From contig CADBEB010000023.1 of NCBI GenBank assembly GCA_902793605.1, positions 1-40,913 on the forward strand: DNA of 40,913 nucleotides, given 5' to 3'. The notes beneath the pieces are model-generated. The model was given only the letters and a program-made list of their open reading frames with translations, made no database searches and had not been told where the DNA came from. The DNA comes from an uncultured Eubacteriales bacterium (lineage in GTDB: Bacteria; Bacillota; Clostridia; Christensenellales; Aristaeellaceae). Of the stretch, positions 40,571-40,913 are shown piece by piece; position 1 is the stretch's first letter, and each line of letters opens with the position of its first letter. The position numbers and the translations under genes are program-made.

Positions 40571-40913
40571 TTATCCTTCAATCAAAATCTGTTTCTTTTC
40601 AGGAACCTTCGGAGCTTCCTTCTTAGGAATCATCAGGCTCAGTACACCATTCTCGAACTTGGCCTTTATGTCATCTTCAGTAATGCTCTCACCCACATAG
40701 AAGCTGCGCTGCATGGTGCCGACATAACGTTCCTGACGAAGCATCTTACCCTTGTTCTCCTTGTTCAAGCTCTTCTCGGTGGAGATAGTCAGGTAACCGT
40801 TATTCAGATCCAGCTTGATTTCATCCTTGTTGAAGCCAGGCAGATCCACATCCACCTCATAGCCTTCATCTGTTTCCTTCACATCGGTTTTCATCAGGCG
40901 GCTGGCATTCTTG
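40571..40913 (-). CDS. Hsp20/alpha-crystallin small heat-shock protein (partial at the 5' end)
   Basis: The last 113 residues are visible; the start lies beyond the window. The alpha-crystallin domain is complete: VDVDLPGFNKDEIKLDLNNG, LTISTEK, RSFYVGESITEDDIKAKFEN and the GVLSLMIPKKE strand with the usual GxLxxxxPK motif, followed by a short tail (ILIEG) that could carry an IxI-like oligomerisation contact. Small heat-shock proteins hold unfolding proteins. The gene is complete at its 3' end, 24 bases before the MBL relic. Confidence 0.92.
   Translation of the reverse strand, partial: KNASRLMKTDVKETDEGYEVDVDLPGFNKDEIKLDLNNGYLTISTEKSLNKENKGKMLRQERYVGTMQRSFYVGESITEDDIKAKFENGVLSLMIPKKEAPKVPEKKQILIEG

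Overview
The window looks like a chromosomal segment of a fairly GC-rich anaerobic member of the Firmicutes, probably class Clostridia. The signs are strong AGGAGG-type ribosome binding sites, frequent GTG and TTG starts, LytS-type signalling, HdeD-like membrane proteins, 4Fe-4S proteins and amino-acid ABC transporters. A Christensenellales/Aristaeella-like gut or rumen lineage would fit, but that is a guess. There is no rRNA, complete tRNA, CRISPR array, complete phage or insertion sequence.

Layout. 1-9.6 kb: a partial GTP pyrophosphokinase-like gene and a PAP2 phosphatase (minus strand), then on the plus strand a 7TM-SpoIIE phosphatase, an M42 peptidase, a multipass membrane protein, an MscS channel with two large extracytoplasmic sensor-like regions, and an internally duplicated HdeD protein. 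9.6-18.6 kb: a group of exported enzymes, namely a 5'-nucleotidase, a tandem HAD phosphatase, a prephenate dehydratase-like protein and a phosphoglycerate mutase; the last two are normally cytosolic. Among them lie a deoxyribosyltransferase-like gene and two gene relics. 18.6-22.4 kb: an M20 amidohydrolase, a frameshifted EamA/DMT transporter, a glycine-zipper protein and a membrane protein. 22.6-25.7 kb: an overlapping three-gene operon encoding an HTH-receiver regulator, a LytS-like kinase and a Card1/Can2-like protein (CARF-like domain plus PD-(D/E)XK nuclease) with no CRISPR locus in sight.

25.9-29.2 kb: a Crp/Fnr regulator divergent from a 4Fe-4S protein, with a broken DUF2249 gene, an adhesin fragment and a tRNA 3'-end fragment. 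29.2-33.6 kb: a minus-strand operon of a 5'-nucleotidase plus an amino-acid ABC transporter, whose ATPase carries an RsbW-like ATPase domain and whose binding protein looks circularly permuted. 33.9-35.8 kb: an HxlR regulator, a radical SAM protein and a nitroreductase. 35.9-40.9 kb: an HD-GYP protein, an HdeD protein and an Hsp20, set among internally deleted, chimeric or frameshifted genes.

Two features tie the window together. A conserved element (consensus TTGACANTCTGGAANACCCC) lies 20-21 bp upstream of the -35 box in six promoters on both strands, suggesting one regulon that includes the CARF-nuclease operon. The SpoIIE phosphatase and the LytS-like kinase also appear to share one type of membrane input domain. 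The CARF-nuclease two-component operon is the best candidate for a little-described system.
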